DNA of 20,254 bases from the IMG/VR virus record IMGVR_UViG_3300027851_000145, positions 1 through 20,254 of that record; one strand, given 5' to 3'. Source of the stretch: a virus. This document shows positions 19,028 through 20,254 of this stretch, piece by piece (the stretch's first letter is position 1; every line of letters starts with the position of its first letter). Position numbers and translations under genes: made by a program. The notes beneath the pieces are model-generated. The model had not been told where the DNA came from. It did no database searches and saw only the letters and a program-made list of their open reading frames with translations.

Positions 19028-19408
19028 ATGGCCCAAGCCATTTACGAGCAACACGACAAGCACTTCGCCAACGTGAGCGCCTATGTCGTGATCGATCCCG
19101 CCGCGCCGGCCAACCCCATGACCGTCGCGCTTCACTACCCGCGCGACGGCGCCGGCCGACTCTATGCCTACGTGCACGTGCGCGGCCTGCCCATGGTCCG
19201 CGCCTTCGCCAGCGGGGGCGGATATGACAAGGCCAGCGCGGCCGTGCAAAGCGCCGTGGAGCGTATCGAGCTGGACGCCAGCGGCGACGGCTACATGAAG
19301 CCCTATAACGATCAGGCCGAGCGCCTGAAGGCCGTTCAGCTCGACAACGGCCACGAGTGGGCGTCGGCCCTGGCGCACGCCGGCTATGTCGTCCTGAAAG
19401 CCGTCTGA
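19028..19408 (+). CDS. Hypothetical protein of the rightward cassette
   Basis: A 126-residue soluble alpha/beta protein (MAQAIYEQHDKHFANVSAYV, then RLYAYVHVRGLPMVRAFASG, then SGDGYMKPYNDQAERLKAVQ, then HEWASALAHAGYVVLKAV). Conserved-looking Gly-Gly and aromatic residues suggest a folded domain, but I do not recognise the family. The ATG at 19028 is preceded by AAGGAAACCTGACC, nearly identical to the SprT-like gene's leader, showing common expression. The stop at 19406-19408 overlaps the ribosome binding site of the small membrane peptide that follows. Confidence 0.75.
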   Translation: MAQAIYEQHDKHFANVSAYVVIDPAAPANPMTVALHYPRDGAGRLYAYVHVRGLPMVRAFASGGGYDKASAAVQSAVERIELDASGDGYMKPYNDQAERLKAVQLDNGHEWASALAHAGYVVLKAV

Positions 19409-19420
19409 GGAGGCCGCGCC

Positions 19421-19501
19421 ATGCTCTTTATATACGCGCTCGCGATATGGGTCGTCGGCCGCTTCGTGCTCGACGTGATCCTGACCTATCTGGAGGGCTA
19501 G
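19421..19501 (+). CDS. 26-residue membrane peptide
   Basis: MLFIYALAIWVVGRFVLDVI followed by LTYLEG is almost entirely one hydrophobic helix with a single Arg, typical of a tiny transmembrane peptide. GAGGAGG (19407-19413) lies 7 nt before the ATG, an excellent ribosome binding site, and a strong terminator follows 30 bp after the stop. Possible roles include a small membrane effector or regulator (for example a holin-like or partner-tuning peptide); the sequence shows only the membrane helix. It is shorter than usual annotation cut-offs. Confidence 0.6.
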   Translation: MLFIYALAIWVVGRFVLDVILTYLEG

Positions 19502-19530
19502 GCCCTCCACCTCCCAAACCCAAGCGCCAC

Positions 19531-19562
19531 AAGGCCGCTGGCTCCCCGCCAGCGGCCTTTTT
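19531..19562 (+). terminator. Strong intrinsic terminator of the rightward cassette
   Basis: AAGGCCGCTGGC and GCCAGCGGCCTT form a perfect 12-bp stem with a TCCCC loop, followed by a TTTTTCTTT tract. It ends the rightward transcript just before the convergent small-terminase gene. Read leftward the T tract is poor, so it mainly works on the plus strand. Confidence 0.9.
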
Positions 19563-19570
19563 CTTTGCGC

Positions 19571-20113
19571 CTATAGCAGGTCGGATATGTCGTCGGAGGC
19601 CGGCGGCGCCGGCGCGTCGTGCTCTATGATCTGCGCACGCGTACGAGGGGTGACGTCCACGAGCGCCTGCGCGGGAGCGCCGCCGGCCAGGCGCAGGACG
19701 GCCAGGGCCTCGAGGAACTTGGGAGAGGTCTCGATCTTGTTTCCGTCCGCGTCGGCCATGCGCAGCTGAAAGCCCTCGCCGTAGCGCCGGGGGTCCCATT
19801 TCGCGAGCAATTTCAGGTCTGTATCGACGATCAGGCGATCACGCTTGACGTCGCCCGTGCTGTCGCCTCCGAGCGCGGGCCCGTAGCCGCGAGCGGTCTT
19901 CCGCACGGCTTGCGCGATTGCATCGAAGCCGTGTGCGCGGGCAAGAGCGATGTTCGCAGCTACGTCAGGATTGGCAGATTCCCATTGCCCCACCAGCGAC
20001 GCGCTCGGTAGTCCGGGCTCCCGGCATATCTCCGTCAGCGGCGTCCCCTTCCTAAGTCCCTCATAAACCTTAGGAAGCACCTCTTGCGGATCATACGTGG
20101 CTACCCGCCCCAT
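19571..20113 (-). CDS. terS: Small terminase subunit-like DNA-binding protein
   Basis: A 180-residue protein that fits the small terminase family, which recognises viral DNA and recruits the large subunit. The N-terminal HTH-like part (VYEGLRKGTPLTEICREPGL, then PSASLVGQWESANPDVAANI) has the usual 'G.sl..Ic...G.Ps...v..W....p.f...y..Ar..g.d' pattern. A linker with VKRDRLIVDTDLKLLAKWDP then RRYGEG matches the Sf6-like 'RL.vdt.kWla.....rYG' segment. The C-terminal tail is acidic (ASDDISDLL), suited to binding the large subunit. The ATG at 20111-20113 has no strong ribosome binding site. It lies 4.5 kb from the large terminase, split off by the rightward cassette. Confidence 0.75.
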   Translation of the reverse strand: MGRVATYDPQEVLPKVYEGLRKGTPLTEICREPGLPSASLVGQWESANPDVAANIALARAHGFDAIAQAVRKTARGYGPALGGDSTGDVKRDRLIVDTDLKLLAKWDPRRYGEGFQLRMADADGNKIETSPKFLEALAVLRLAGGAPAQALVDVTPRTRAQIIEHDAPAPPASDDISDLL

Positions 20114-20122
20114 TGCTTAAGC

Positions 20123-20160
20123 TGCACCTAGCTTTGAGTGATTCACTCCCACTGTTTACA
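20123..20160. promoter_or_regulatory. Half-operator, palindrome and TGTTTACA upstream of the small terminase gene
   Basis: This stretch holds TGCACCTA (20123-20130), identical to the left half of operator site 3; the 13-bp palindrome GAGTGATTCACTC (20136-20148); and CTGTTTACA (20152-20160), the complement of the TGTAAACAG in the outer arm of the nested palindrome. The same two words thus recur near both transcription units, suggesting shared control of the small terminase gene. Confidence 0.4.
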
Positions 20161-20254
20161 GCAAATCACCGATACCCAGCAAGTCCACTCTCGCCGCACC
20201 TGCCGCCGTCCCCTCCCCCTCAGGATCGACGCCAGGGCTGTTTTCCGGCTCCTG
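20156..20254 (-). CDS. C-terminal end of an unidentified leftward gene (partial)
   Basis: From the window edge to a TAA at 20156-20158 an uninterrupted minus-strand frame encodes QEPENSPGVDPEGEGTAAGA followed by ARVDLLGIGDLL. It lies directly upstream of the small terminase gene, in the same direction, and its stop is 42 bp before that ATG, so it is plausibly the preceding gene of the same operon. The Pro/Glu/Gly-rich run and short hydrophobic end resemble a disordered C-terminal tail. Without the rest of the gene no function can be given; at 32 residues the frame could also be chance. Confidence 0.5.
   Translation of the reverse strand, partial: QEPENSPGVDPEGEGTAAGAARVDLLGIGDLL

Overview
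The window is a piece of a tailed double-stranded DNA bacteriophage or prophage: DNA packaging, head assembly and the start of the structural/tail genes. Large terminase, portal, scaffold-like protein, HK97-fold-type major capsid protein (MCP) and a GroES-like co-chaperonin are recognisable. Coding density is high, GC content is high throughout, genes are small and tightly overlapped (ATGA, TGATG and GTGA junctions), and there are no ribosomal or metabolic genes. The host cannot be named from the sequence; a high-GC proteobacterium is a reasonable guess. No tape-measure gene or tail machinery is in view, so the virion type stays open, although the 880-residue portal would fit a podovirus-like phage.

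Layout from right to left. At the right edge is the C-terminal end of an unidentified leftward gene, then a leftward small-terminase-like gene (19571-20113). A rightward cassette (17940-19501) follows: a hypothetical protein, a SprT-like metalloprotease, another hypothetical protein and a 26-residue membrane peptide, closed by a strong intrinsic terminator (19531-19562). Three of its genes share the leader motif AACCTGAC just before their start codons. A 450-bp non-coding control region (17490-17939) separates this cassette from the main leftward operon. It holds three copies of an 18-bp operator-like inverted repeat, one nested concentrically inside a second perfect palindrome, plus a 22-bp tandem repeat.

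The leftward operon begins with small accessory genes (17489 down to 15025), including an 80-residue protein resembling the Acb2/Tad1 hairpin family of cyclic-nucleotide sponges. The morphogenesis genes follow: large terminase, two small proteins, portal, two small proteins, GroES-like co-chaperonin, a Tad2-like (DUF2829) protein, scaffold-like protein, a conserved phage hypothetical, a virion/decoration-like protein, a GIY-YIG homing endonuclease and the MCP. A strong terminator lies after the MCP. Beyond it are a second homing endonuclease (VSR-like core, three zinc-ribbon-like repeats, GNAT-like tail) and a run of small beta-rich or coiled-coil structural proteins, ending with a SPRY-like protein that carries ten exactly 22-residue repeats.

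The most notable points are: (i) two different candidate inhibitors of nucleotide-signalling immunity (Tad2-like and Acb2/Tad1-like) in one packaging/head operon; (ii) the operator array with its concentric palindrome; (iii) an MCP gene bracketed by two unrelated homing endonucleases; and (iv) small and large terminase genes split by an opposite-strand cassette. All functional assignments come from motif recognition by eye; no database search was possible.
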